Positions 1-8,700 of a DNA stretch of 33,989 bases are shown here, piece after piece. Both the position numbers and the translations under genes were made by a program. The DNA lies in contig JAHJUF010000240.1 in the NCBI GenBank assembly GCA_018829095.1, positions 1-33,989 on the forward strand. Reading direction: 5' to 3'. The notes beneath the pieces are model-generated. The model was not told the origin of the DNA, did no database searches, and saw nothing but the letters and a program-made list of their open reading frames with translations. Every line of letters starts with the position of its first letter. Position 1 is the first letter of the stretch. Source of the DNA: Pseudomonadota bacterium (GTDB lineage: Bacteria > Desulfobacterota > Desulfobacteria > Desulfobacterales > Desulfatibacillaceae).

Positions 1-293
<293 letters not shown>

Positions 294-375
294 GCGTTTC
301 TATCTCTTTCGGCCGCTAGGGTCCGGCCAAGAATGGGATTTTTCTCGCGTTTCCTGAAACGGGCTGATGATTATG

Positions 376-403
376 AATGTAAGGTCCTGTTCGAAGGAAT
401 CAA
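376..403 (-). promoter_or_regulatory. candidate sigma-70 promoter of lon
   Basis: Read on the minus strand: TTGATT, a 16-base spacer, then TACATT (4/6 matches each to the consensus hexamers), placing the start of transcription about 75 bases before the lon ATG. Between it and the gene is a perfect inverted repeat CGTTTC-CT-GAAACG (348-361), which could be an operator. Prediction from sequence only. Confidence 0.45.
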
Positions 404-504
404 GGGCCGGGCGGGCTAAAAAACCTCCCTGCCCCCGCATCCCGCCGGCCGGGCCGGAATATGAAAGAAGGGCTCATACCCCGCCCGGGCACATGCCCCG
501 TGGC

Positions 505-516
505 GGTTCATGAACC
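505..516. repeat. 12-bp perfect palindrome in the clpX-lon gap
   Basis: GGTTCATGAACC is a perfect palindrome 30 bases beyond the clpX stop and upstream of the lon promoter candidate. It could be a protein-binding site, but the flanking GC-rich inverted repeats could equally form part of a clpX terminator. No regulator is known from the sequence. Confidence 0.35.
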
Positions 517-546
517 CTCCGGCCGGACCCCGGGGCGAACCCGGAC

Positions 547-1797
<1,251 letters not shown>

Positions 1798-1985
1798 ACC
1801 TTGTCTCCCATGAGGCTGGCCGGGACAATCCGTTTGCCCGGGGCGGCGTTGGAGGAGCCGCCCGGTGCGGGGAATGATGGCATGTTCAAATATAGACCTG
1901 ATCCGTGGATTTGGCAACCCGTCCCGGGCACCGCAAAACCCCCGGAAAGGGTGATGGATTTCACACGGGAACCCCTCGGACAACC

Positions 1986-2016
1986 GTGCCCCGGTCCGCT
2001 GCCGGAACCGGGGCAC
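1986..2016 (-). terminator. hairpin between clpP and clpX
   Basis: GTGCCCCGGT and ACCGGGGCAC form a perfect 10-bp stem around an 11-base loop, 29 bases after the clpP stop. There is no run of T after it on the minus strand, so it may act as a weak terminator or as an RNA-processing or stability element between clpP and clpX rather than a strong intrinsic terminator. Confidence 0.5.
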
Positions 2017-2044
2017 CTGATTGGAACCATCAGATTGCCCGAGG

Positions 2045-2653
2045 TCAGTCGGCCGCGATCTTGTCCAGGTCTCCCCGATTTTCGATTACATGGTCAATGA
2101 TGCCGTATTCCATGGCTTCCAGGCCGGACATGAAGTAATCCCGGTCCGTGTCCTTTTCCATCTGATCCACGGTATTGCCTGTGTGCCGGGCCAGGATCTC
2201 GTTCAGCCGCTGGCGCATGCGGAGAATTTCCTGGGCCTGGATGGCGATGTCCGTGGCCTGGCCCTGGAACCCTCCCATGGGCTGATGGATGAGGATGCGG
2301 GAGTTGGGAAGGCTGTAGCGCTTGCCCTTGGTCCCGGCCGCCAGGAGCACGGCCGCCATGCTGGCCGCCTGGCCGACGCACATGGTGGCGATGTCGCTCT
2401 TGATGTACTGCATGGTGTCGTAGATGGCCATCCCCGCCGTAACGCTGCCCCCGGGGGAGTTGACGTAAATGTTGATGTCCTTGTCCGGGTCCTCGGATTC
2501 CAGGAACAGAAGCTGGGCGATCATGAGGTTGGCCACGTCATCCGTCACCGCCGTACCCAGGAAGATGATCCGGTCCTTCAACAGCCGGCTGTAAATATCG
2601 TAGGCACGCTCGCCCCGGCTGCTCTGCTCGATGACCATGGGTATCAACTGCAT
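2045..2653 (-). CDS. clpP: ATP-dependent Clp protease proteolytic subunit ClpP
   Basis: Serine peptidase that forms the two-ring, 14-subunit chamber serving ClpX and other Clp ATPases. The 202 residues match the family length. The catalytic triad is complete: Ser98 in GQAASMAA, His123 in ILIHQPMGG and Asp172 in DRDYF. The NSPGGSV oxyanion-hole motif sits at 65-71 and the hydrophobic FLG strand near 31-33. A short N-terminal propeptide-like stretch ([10 protein letters not shown]) is typical and is usually removed. The start at 2653 is the only sensible one. The gene follows tig after about 120 bases and precedes clpX, the standard arrangement, which fits the joint supply of chaperone and protease. 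Confidence 0.97.
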   Translation of the reverse strand: MQLIPMVIEQSSRGERAYDIYSRLLKDRIIFLGTAVTDDVANLMIAQLLFLESEDPDKDINIYVNSPGGSVTAGMAIYDTMQYIKSDIATMCVGQAASMAAVLLAAGTKGKRYSLPNSRILIHQPMGGFQGQATDIAIQAQEILRMRQRLNEILARHTGNTVDQMEKDTDRDYFMSGLEAMEYGIIDHVIENRGDLDKIAAD

Positions 2654-2772
2654 CGCGCCTCCTTGTCATGGGCGGGCCTTCCAGGCCCCCGGCATGGGGG
2701 ATTCCGCCCGCCGCCCCGGGAATGTAAGATCAAAAGGCGCCGCCGTCAAAAAGGCAGGCGCGGTTCCGGTCG

Positions 2773-4110
2773 TCAGGGAGCCTCGGCGGGCTCGGGCCCG
2801 TCCTTGTCCTCCAATTCCGGCTCCACCTCTTCCACGGTGCCCAGGCTCCTGACCTTCTTCACCGCCTCCTTCTGGAGCAGGGTGTGCTTGAGCATGTCCA
2901 GGCGATCGGGGTCCTTCTCGTAATACGTGCGGATGGAGTCCAGGGGCTGGCGCAGGGACGCGGCCATGTTGGCGATGGACTCCTCCAGGATCTCGTCGGG
3001 GAGTTCCAGCTTCTCCTGCTCGATGATCTTGTCCAGCAGGATGTAGCGCCTGACCTGCTTCAGGGCCGGCTCCGCATACCTTTCGCCCATCTGTTCCCGG
3101 CTGGTGTTGATGTCCTCGAAACTCATGTTCCGGTAGGAAAGGGTGCGCTCGGCATCCTCCACCATGGACTCGACCTCGCTTTGCACCAGCACCTCGGGCA
3201 CCTGGAAATCCACTCGGTCCAGAAGCGCCCGGTAGATCTGCTCCTCCAGTTCCTGCTCGGCACGCTTGTCGTATCCATCCTGAAGGTTCTTGCGGATGGA
3301 ATCCTTCAGGGCCGCCAGGCTGGCGTAGTCCCCCAGGTCCTTGACAAACTCGTCGTCCACCTCGGGCAGAATCTGCTCCCGGATCTCCTTTAGGGTGACG
3401 GAGAAGGTCACGTCCTTGCCGGAGAGGCCGGCGTTGGAGTAGTCCTCGGGAAAGTGGACCTCCACCTCCTTGGTCTCCCCGGCCTTCATGCCCACGAGCT
3501 TCTCGTCAAAGTCCTTCAGGATCTTGCCGCTCCCCAGCTCCAAGGTGAAATCCTCGGTGCGGGCGAGTTCCTTCAGAAGGGCGCTTTGCCCCGCTCCCTC
3601 GTAGTCGATGATGACGAAGTCACCCTCCTTGGCCGGGCGCTCTTCCTTCAGGGGGGCCAGGTGGCCCATGTTCTTGCGCAAAAGCTCGATCTGTTTGTCG
3701 ATCTCCGCGTCCGAGGCCACGTACTTGTTCTTTTTCAGGGAAAGACCCGCGATTTCCACGTCCGGGATTTCGGGGATGCACTCCACCGTGGCATCGTAGA
3801 CAAAGGGCTTGCCCCGCTCCACGGGCTGGGGGTCGATGGAGGGGCTGCCCACCATCTTGATGCCCGCGTCGGAAATGGCCTTGGGCAGGGTCTCGCTCAG
3901 GAGGGCCTGGGTTACATCCGCCTTCACGTCCTGCTTGTACATGCCTTCCAGGACCGAACGGGGGGCCTTGCCGGGCCTGAAACCCTTGACCCGCGCACTT
4001 TTCTGCAGCTCCCGGTAGGCATCGTCCAGCTTTTCCTGGACCGTTTCGGCGGGCACCTCCACGTGGATGACCTTCTTGACCGGGCTTTCGTCCTTGACCG
4101 TTGCTTGCAT
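2773..4110 (-). CDS. tig: trigger factor, ribosome-associated chaperone
   Basis: Peptidyl-prolyl isomerase chaperone that binds ribosomal protein uL23 at the exit tunnel and shields nascent chains. At 445 residues it has full length. The ribosome-binding signature GFRPGKAP is at 43-50. The FKBP-like isomerase domain covers roughly 155-245 (VIIDYEGA through VHFPEDY), and the long helical C-terminal arms follow. The C-terminus is acidic (VEEVEPELEDKDGPEPAEAP). The ATG at 4110 is preceded by GGGGAG on the minus strand at about nine bases. It heads the tig-clpP-clpX set. A terminator-like hairpin with T8 lies just upstream of its ribosome site, so transcription from the tRNA-Leu promoter probably reaches tig only partly, or tig has another promoter not seen clearly. 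Confidence 0.97.
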   Translation of the reverse strand: MQATVKDESPVKKVIHVEVPAETVQEKLDDAYRELQKSARVKGFRPGKAPRSVLEGMYKQDVKADVTQALLSETLPKAISDAGIKMVGSPSIDPQPVERGKPFVYDATVECIPEIPDVEIAGLSLKKNKYVASDAEIDKQIELLRKNMGHLAPLKEERPAKEGDFVIIDYEGAGQSALLKELARTEDFTLELGSGKILKDFDEKLVGMKAGETKEVEVHFPEDYSNAGLSGKDVTFSVTLKEIREQILPEVDDEFVKDLGDYASLAALKDSIRKNLQDGYDKRAEQELEEQIYRALLDRVDFQVPEVLVQSEVESMVEDAERTLSYRNMSFEDINTSREQMGERYAEPALKQVRRYILLDKIIEQEKLELPDEILEESIANMAASLRQPLDSIRTYYEKDPDRLDMLKHTLLQKEAVKKVRSLGTVEEVEPELEDKDGPEPAEAP

Positions 4111-4125
4111 GTCGGGTTTCTCCCC

Positions 4126-4156
4126 AAAAAAAAGATGGGCCGGCCCGTCCGCCGGC
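4126..4156 (-). terminator. terminator-like hairpin between tRNA-Leu and tig
   Basis: On the minus strand two GCCGGC arms (4156-4151 and 4144-4139) form a 6-bp stem, followed after five bases by TTTTTTTT (4133-4126). A second perfect stem, GGCCCC-GGCA-GGGGCC at 4187-4172, lies directly behind the tRNA. Together they look like the end of the tRNA transcript. The five-base spacer before the T tract is unusual, so readthrough into tig is plausible. Confidence 0.5.
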
Positions 4157-4195
4157 TACCGGATTATGGTAGGCCCCTGCCGGGGCCCTTCGTTC

Positions 4196-4282
4196 TGGTG
4201 CGAAAGGGGAGATTTGAACTCCCACTCTGTCTCCAGAACTGGATCCTAAATCCAGCGCGTCTACCAGTTCCGCCACTCTCGC
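4196..4282 (-). tRNA. tRNA-Leu, anticodon UAG
   Basis: Folds as a class II tRNA. Acceptor arms GCGAGAG and CTTTCGC pair (one G-U), followed by discriminator A and an encoded CCA. The anticodon stem CTGGA/TCCAG encloses loop TTTAGGA, giving anticodon TAG (leucine, CUA family). A long variable arm follows, then a T arm with GTTCAAATC. Length is 87 bases with CCA. It is the first gene after the promoter at 4409-4436. Confidence 0.95.
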
Positions 4283-4408
4283 ACGATGGGGGCAGGGTCC
4301 CGGGCGCCCGCTCTGCCTTGACTCGGGCCGCTTGCGCGGTGTACCAGGAACCTTGCCGATTATCCCTCCCGTGGGGTTTCCCGCCCCGGGAACAGGACAA
4401 AAGGTCTA

Positions 4409-4436
4409 ATTAGTATCAAGCTTGGCCGGGTGTCAA
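4409..4436 (-). promoter_or_regulatory. candidate sigma-70 promoter for tRNA-Leu (and perhaps tig)
   Basis: Minus strand: a perfect TTGACA, a 16-base spacer, then ACTAAT (last four bases match the consensus). The expected start site is about 120 bases before the tRNA. The region is clearly more AT-rich than its surroundings. Confidence 0.55.
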
Positions 4437-4537
4437 GGAAGTCTTGGGCCTTGGATCCTGGCAAGACCTCGGGGCGGCCCGGGAGAAGGGATGAAATCCA
4501 TGGCCCGGGAGCCTTTCCAGGGGAAAAAAAGGCAGGC

Positions 4538-5269
4538 ATGAAAAATCCTTGTGCCGCAAACCGGGAAACGGGGAACAGCCCCCTTTCCTCCAGCCGCAAA
4601 CCCCAAGCCCCGCGGCCCGGGGCGCTCCTCTTCCTGGCCATCCTGGCCGCCCTTTTCCTGGCCGCCGGGCCCGTCTGGGGCGCGGTGGTGGTCCTGGACC
4701 CGGGGCACGGGGGCCTGGATACGGGGACGGATCTGGTTGGGGGCCAGGAAAAAGACGCGGCCCTGGACCTCGCCCGGGGCCTGGAGGCCATGCTCTCCGG
4801 CCGGCACCGGGTGGTCCTCACCCGCCAGGGCGATTACACCCCCCCCCTGGCCGACCGGGCCGGAACCGCCAACCATGAGCGGGCCGACGTGTTCGTGAGC
4901 CTCCATGCCGCCCCCCGGAACAGCCCGGGCCCGGCCCGGCTTTTCGTGTGGCACTGGGACCCGGCCGGGTCCACGCCGCCCCCGGCGGCCGAGCCGGATA
5001 CCGCCCTGCCGTGGGCCGGGCTCCAGGCTCCCCACGCCGTGGAATCCCGCCGTCTGGCCAGGGAGGCCGTGAAAAGGCTTTCCGCTGCCCTGCCCTCCCT
5101 GCCGGTCCTGGCGGAAGGCCTGCCCCTGGCCGTGCTGGAAGGCGCGGCCATGCCCGCCATCCTGGTGGAGATCCCGGACCCGGGCGCCGTCCCGGGAGTC
5201 GGGGCCGCCGTGGCCAGGGCCCTGGCCCAGGCTGTGGAGGATTTCCTGGAGGGGTCGCCCGCGCCTTAG
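4538..5269 (+). CDS. N-acetylmuramoyl-L-alanine amidase family protein (Amidase_3), exported
   Basis: A zinc amidase of the AmiC/CwlD type that cleaves the amide bond between muramic acid and the stem peptide in the periplasm. After a signal peptide (hydrophobic ALLFLAILAALFLAAGPVWG, about 28-48) the mature domain begins with the zinc motif DPGHGG (His57). Glu71 (GGQEKD) and His123 (SLHA) complete the likely zinc site, and Glu211 in ILVEI is the expected catalytic base. The open frame reaches a GTG at 4430, but the ATG at 4538 has a purine-rich upstream region and puts the signal peptide close to the N-terminus. At 243 residues the domain is compact. The tail ...VEIPDPG departs from the usual VE-x-GFLSN, so substrate may differ. 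The gene stands alone, followed by tRNA-Pro. Confidence 0.85.
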   Translation: MKNPCAANRETGNSPLSSSRKPQAPRPGALLFLAILAALFLAAGPVWGAVVVLDPGHGGLDTGTDLVGGQEKDAALDLARGLEAMLSGRHRVVLTRQGDYTPPLADRAGTANHERADVFVSLHAAPRNSPGPARLFVWHWDPAGSTPPPAAEPDTALPWAGLQAPHAVESRRLAREAVKRLSAALPSLPVLAEGLPLAVLEGAAMPAILVEIPDPGAVPGVGAAVARALAQAVEDFLEGSPAP

Positions 5270-5280
5270 CACCACTCTTC

Positions 5281-5309
5281 TTGCGGAAGGCGGCCCGCCA
5301 TGCTACAAA
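5281..5309 (+). promoter_or_regulatory. candidate promoter of tRNA-Pro
   Basis: TTGCGG, a 17-base spacer, then TACAAA, placing the transcription start about five bases before the mature tRNA. The -35 is weak (3/6), but spacing and position are right, and a GC-rich discriminator follows as expected for a stringently controlled stable RNA. Confidence 0.45.
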
Positions 5310-5320
5310 CCGCTCCGCGT

Positions 5321-5399
<79 letters not shown>

Positions 5400-5462
5400 C
5401 CGTTTCTCCTTGCCCGAAAAAATCCCGCCTGGCCCCTCGCCGAAAAAAATCGCCGGAAAACC

Positions 5463-6221
5463 CTACTTCCTTTTCAGGCTTTCCAGAAGCCCGTCCACCC
5501 GTTGGTGGTTGTCTTCCGAGCCGATGTAGCTCCTGAACAGCCATTCCTGGACCTTCATGGCCCCTTCCAGTTCCATGTTTCCCAGGCTGCGGCCCAGGCG
5601 TTTGGTTTCCCGGAGGCAGGCGCGGTCGTATCCCGCCATGGTTTCCGCGATCTCCCCCACCCCGGCCAACAACTCTCCCTCGGGAAAAACGCGGCTCACA
5701 TAGCCCATGGCCTGGGCCTCGTCCGCGCCGTAGATGCGTCCGGTGAGGGCCACCTCCATGGCCCTCCCCAGGCCCACGATGCGCCACAGGGGGTCTAAGA
5801 GGGGCGTGAGGGACAGGGCGATCTCCCGCTGGCCGAACTTGGCCCGGGAGGAGGCATAGCGGATGTCGCACATGAGGGAGAGGTCAAAGCCCCCGGCGAT
5901 GGCCGGACCGCCCACGGCCGCGATGACCGGCTGGCCGCAGAAGAGGATGGCCCGGTAGGCCTCGTGAAACAGGGCTGTGAAGGCCTCGTTGCTGTCCTTT
6001 TCCAGGCTGCGGATGAAGTTCAGGTCAAACCCGGCGCAGAAGGCCTTCTCCCCGCCGGTGAGCACCACCACGTTCACGGCCTCGTCTTTGTCCAGGACCC
6101 TGAAAACATCCCGGATCTCGGCCAGGACCTCCGGGGACAAGGCGTTCTTCTTCTCCGGGCGGTGCAGCGTCACCCGGGCCACGCGGTTTTCCTTTTCCAC
6201 GATGAGGAATCGGGGATTCAT
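5463..6221 (-). CDS. enoyl-CoA hydratase/isomerase (crotonase) family protein
   Basis: A 252-residue crotonase-fold protein acting on an acyl-CoA. It has the oxyanion-hole segments FCAGFDL (61-67) and PAIAGGFDLSLMCD (106-119), plus the LTGRIYGADEA stretch (159-169). The two glutamates that act in classical enoyl-CoA hydratase (Glu144 and Glu164 in the rat enzyme) correspond to Asp113 and Glu133 here, and the usual PGxGGTQ loop is replaced by LTPLLDP. Hydration of a standard 2-enoyl-CoA is therefore not assured; an isomerase, a ring-cleaving or other crotonase reaction is possible. It stands alone, transcribed away from the YchF-like gene from its own promoter. No beta-oxidation partners are adjacent. 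Family certain, substrate unknown. Confidence 0.88.
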   Translation of the reverse strand: MNPRFLIVEKENRVARVTLHRPEKKNALSPEVLAEIRDVFRVLDKDEAVNVVVLTGGEKAFCAGFDLNFIRSLEKDSNEAFTALFHEAYRAILFCGQPVIAAVGGPAIAGGFDLSLMCDIRYASSRAKFGQREIALSLTPLLDPLWRIVGLGRAMEVALTGRIYGADEAQAMGYVSRVFPEGELLAGVGEIAETMAGYDRACLRETKRLGRSLGNMELEGAMKVQEWLFRSYIGSEDNHQRVDGLLESLKRK

Positions 6222-6319
6222 GGAGTTCTCCCGCTTTTCATGAAGGGTTTCCGGTTATCCACGAGGCTGGTAATCCTCGGATTTCCCTTGTTTTTTCAGC
6301 AAAATCCGCCCCAGGGGAA

Positions 6320-6349
6320 AATATAGCACAGGCCCTGAGACCCAGGCAA
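6320..6349 (-). promoter_or_regulatory. promoter of the crotonase gene
   Basis: Minus strand: TTGCCT, an 18-base spacer, then TATATT preceded by TGC (extended -10). The -35 abuts, without a gap, the -35 of the divergent promoter at 6350. Confidence 0.55.
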
Positions 6350-6378
6350 TTGACATCCGCCGGGCTCGCGGCTACGTT
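6350..6378 (+). promoter_or_regulatory. promoter of the YchF-like gene
   Basis: A perfect TTGACA, a 17-base spacer, then TACGTT. The predicted start is near 6385, about 40 bases before the ATG at 6424. It is back to back with the crotonase promoter. Confidence 0.55.
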
Positions 6379-6423
6379 GGCATCCTTGAAACGCCGACCC
6401 GGCACCCTATCGAGGAACCTGCC

Positions 6424-7452
6424 ATGCAGCTTGGAATCATCGGACTGCCCCAGTCCGGCAAAAGCACCCTGTTTTCAGCCCTCACGGGCAGCGTCAACGA
6501 GGTGGCCAAGAAAGGCGAAAACCGCCTGGCCACCATCGAGGTGCCTGACCTGCGGGTGGATTTTTTGAGCGCCATGTACAAGCCCGCGAAGACCACCCGG
6601 GCCAAGATCCAGTACCTTTTGCCCCACCTGCCCCCCCGGGCGGACGGGGCCCGGACGCCGGAAGGGGCCTGGACCCAGGCCCGGACCACCGACGCCTTCA
6701 TCCACGTGGTGAAGAACTTCCCCGGAGCCGAACCCCCCTCCCCGGCCAAGGATTTCGCGGCCCTGGACGAGGAACTGGTGTTCGCGGACCTGGTGGTGGT
6801 GGAAAAGCGCCTGGAGCGCCTGGCCGCCGATGCCAAGCGGGGGAAGAAGCCCGACCTCGAGGAGGAACGCCTGCTCCAGGAATGCCTGAAGCTTCTGGAC
6901 GCCGGAACCCCCCTGCGCCGGGACCCGGCCCTGGCCGCCGCGCCCCTGCTCAGGGGCTTCACCTTCCTGTCTGGCAAGCCCATGCTGGTGGTGTTCAACA
7001 ACGACGACGAGGACGATGCCCTGCCGGACGCGGGGGACCTGTGCCAAAAGGAGCGCTGCACGGTGGTCCGGGGCAAGTTGGAGGAGGAACTGACCCAGAT
7101 GAGCCCCGAGGAGGCCCGGGCCTTCCTGGAAGAGTTCGGCGTGGCGGACACGGCCATGGACCGCATGATCGCCGAGTCTTACTCCCTGTTGGGCCTCATC
7201 TCCTTCTTCACCGTGGGCGAGGACGAGGTCCGGGCCTGGACCGTGCCCGCCGCCTCACCAGCCGTTGAGGCCGCCGGAGCCATCCACACGGACCTCCAGA
7301 AGGGCTTCATCCGGGCCGAGGTCCTGGCCTACGACGACCTCGTGGCCGCAGGCTCCTTTCAGGAGGCCCGGAAAGTGGGCAAGGTGCGCCTGGAGGGCAA
7401 AACCTACGAGGTCAAGGACGGGGACATCATGCACGTGCGGTTCAACGTGTAG
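6424..7452 (+). CDS. YchF-like P-loop protein with DUF933/TGS C-terminus, degenerate GTPase core
   Basis: A 342-residue relative of the Obg-family ATPase YchF. The N-terminus has an intact P-loop GLPQSGKST (7-15), and the C-terminal third matches YchF closely: SFFTVGEDEVRAWTV, then IHTDLQKGFIRAEV and the terminal KDGDIMHVRFNV, i.e. the TGS-like domain. Between them the switch region is altered: where YchF has VDIAGL (G3), this protein reads IQYLLPHL, and the segment carrying the G3 glycine and GEGLGN is missing. The helical insert ELVFADLVVVEKRLERL is retained. It may bind a nucleotide without normal switching. YchF itself is about 363 residues, so this is probably a shortened paralogue and not the true gene. 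Transcribed singly from its own promoter; function unknown. Confidence 0.85.
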   Translation: MQLGIIGLPQSGKSTLFSALTGSVNEVAKKGENRLATIEVPDLRVDFLSAMYKPAKTTRAKIQYLLPHLPPRADGARTPEGAWTQARTTDAFIHVVKNFPGAEPPSPAKDFAALDEELVFADLVVVEKRLERLAADAKRGKKPDLEEERLLQECLKLLDAGTPLRRDPALAAAPLLRGFTFLSGKPMLVVFNNDDEDDALPDAGDLCQKERCTVVRGKLEEELTQMSPEEARAFLEEFGVADTAMDRMIAESYSLLGLISFFTVGEDEVRAWTVPAASPAVEAAGAIHTDLQKGFIRAEVLAYDDLVAAGSFQEARKVGKVRLEGKTYEVKDGDIMHVRFNV

Positions 7453-7475
7453 CAACGGGGAGCGTTATAAAAGGG

Positions 7476-7500
7476 AAAAAATCCGCAGATTACGCAGAAT
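7476..7500 (+). repeat. short intergenic repeat, copy 1
   Basis: AAAAATCCGCAGATTACGCAG closely matches AAAATCAACAGATTACGCAG at 12597-12616. Both copies lie just behind the stop codon of a plus-strand gene or operon. The text resembles a CAGATTACGCAGATTA-type dispersed repeat seen in many environmental bacterial genomes (recollection, not searched). Confidence 0.5.
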
Positions 7501-7513
7501 CTTTCTTCACGTG

Positions 7514-7535
7514 CCATCCTGGGTATCCGGGATGG
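7514..7535. terminator. hairpin between convergent genes
   Basis: CCATCCTGG and CCGGGATGG pair (one G-T) around a GTAT loop, followed by TTTCCC on the plus strand. It lies between the YchF-like gene and the convergent gene ending at 7624, a usual place for a two-way terminator. The T tract is short. Confidence 0.5.
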
Positions 7536-7623
7536 TTTCCCGCTTCTATCGCAAGGGTCAAGAGCAGGGGCCGTTAAAAAACGATGAGAGGAAAGTCACC
7601 CCTTCCGGGAGAAGGCCGCCCGC

Positions 7624-8208
7624 CTATCCGTCCCGCTCGTCCAACTCGCCCCGGCGCTTGCGCATTTCCCGAAAGAACACGGTCTTCACGTCGGCGGAAA
7701 GACGGAAGCCCAATTCCTCCTCAAAGGCCTGCTCCAGGACCTGGAGGGATGGGTTGGGGTGGGCCAGAACTTTTTTCAGGATGGCCAGCTTGGCAGGAAG
7801 AAGGGCTCTTGATCCGGCCTCGGTCTCGTCGTCCGCAGCGGTGAGCCGGACGGGTTTCGGCGAGGGTCCGGTGGGCCTCACCGGGGCGTTCACCTGCCTG
7901 GAGGCCGAGGCGGCCGGCTTGGGGGGCGGCTGGGGAGGCCGGCTGGGGACCTGGCGCGCGGGCGGCGTTTCGGCCTTGGGAGGAGGAGCCGTGGGGGCTT
8001 TCCCCTCCGGGGCCTTCCGGGGCCCGGTGTTCCCCATCCTCTTTTTCAGGTGCTTTTCGAAAACATCCACAAACTCCACCGGGGGTGGCTGGCCGAACTC
8101 CTCGGTGAAAAAAGCCTTGAACCGGGCCGCGGAGGGGTCGGGATGCGCCAGTTGGTCCTTGAGCAGGGCCAGTTTCATTTTCCAGAAAGGGTCGTTGTTT
8201 TCCGTCAT
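7624..8208 (-). CDS. hypothetical protein with two copies of a small helical domain
   Basis: A 194-residue protein I do not recognise. Residues 10-57 and 139-186 are clearly related to each other: KLALLKDQLAHPDPS aligns with KLAILKKVLAHPNPS (11 of 15 identical), and both copies continue with a phenylalanine-rich amphipathic helix and end in a basic KKR or KRR. They are joined by an 80-residue linker rich in proline, alanine and lysine. There is no signal peptide or membrane segment, so it is presumably cytoplasmic. The frame extends upstream to 8277, but the ATG at 8208 (after AGGCAAACGGG) begins directly before the first domain. The gene stands alone. The linker suggests two tethered binding heads; what they bind is unknown. 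Confidence 0.75.
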   Translation of the reverse strand: MTENNDPFWKMKLALLKDQLAHPDPSAARFKAFFTEEFGQPPPVEFVDVFEKHLKKRMGNTGPRKAPEGKAPTAPPPKAETPPARQVPSRPPQPPPKPAASASRQVNAPVRPTGPSPKPVRLTAADDETEAGSRALLPAKLAILKKVLAHPNPSLQVLEQAFEEELGFRLSADVKTVFFREMRKRRGELDERDG

Positions 8209-8511
8209 CCCGTTTGCCTGTGTCCTCACTGATAATTTCGGCCTCCCCGATGGGAAAGCGGGGAAACCATACCCCATATGCCGGCAAAGAACAATCCGGT
8301 TGTTGGGTTCGGGGACTCTCTTTTTATTACCAATGAAAACAGTATGTTGCCAGGAACGTGTCTACCCCTTGAATGGTTTGGCAAAAACGCCTGGCTCCGG
8401 TTGTTAAAAAGCTGCGGCAGATGACCGCGGAAACCAGGGGGTGGCCGGGTGGAGAATGGCGGCGCTGAAAAAAAAATCGGTTCATTCCGGTATCTTGGGA
8501 CCCTTTGGGGT
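8209..8511. other. gene-free stretch upstream of the divergent pair
   Basis: Roughly 300 bases with no convincing ORF. It must hold the promoter of the minus-strand gene starting at 8208; a weak candidate is TTGTTC-17-TATGGT on the minus strand. CCCCG/CGGGG arms (about 8247-8265) make a small hairpin in that leader. Around 8395-8435 a segment read on the minus strand (CATCTGCCGCAGCTTTTTAACAACC) loosely resembles the end of the repeat at 31649-31837, perhaps a decayed copy. Confidence 0.35.
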
Positions 8512-8540
8512 TTGACACCATCAGGGGAAGGGCTTACATT
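8512..8540 (+). promoter_or_regulatory. sigma-70 promoter of the moxR operon
   Basis: A perfect TTGACA, an ideal 17-base spacer and TACATT (4/6). The expected start is near 8547, leaving a leader of about 150 bases before the chosen MoxR start. It is the best promoter match in the window. Confidence 0.65.
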
Positions 8541-8700
8541 TGAACCCAATTGGCGGACGCTTGGCAGGCTGTTTTTCCACAGGCTACGGGCCGCCTTGCC
8601 AAAACAACAGGTCAACACCCGTGAAACCCCATTGAATCCTAACCAGGCCCCTGGCAAGACGCCCGGGCCCGTTCCCGCGCCAAAGCCCGAGAGGATGTCC

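Noticed and set aside
1798-2016. Longer ClpX start
   Set aside because: It would add 73 unconserved residues before the zinc finger.
4430-4537. Longer amidase start at GTG 4430
   Set aside because: No ribosome site, and it would put 64 residues before the signal-peptide core and overlap the opposite-strand promoter; ATG 4538 is better.
8449-8700. Longer MoxR start at 8449
   Set aside because: It would place the start ahead of the best promoter in the window, and the extra residues show no conservation-like pattern.
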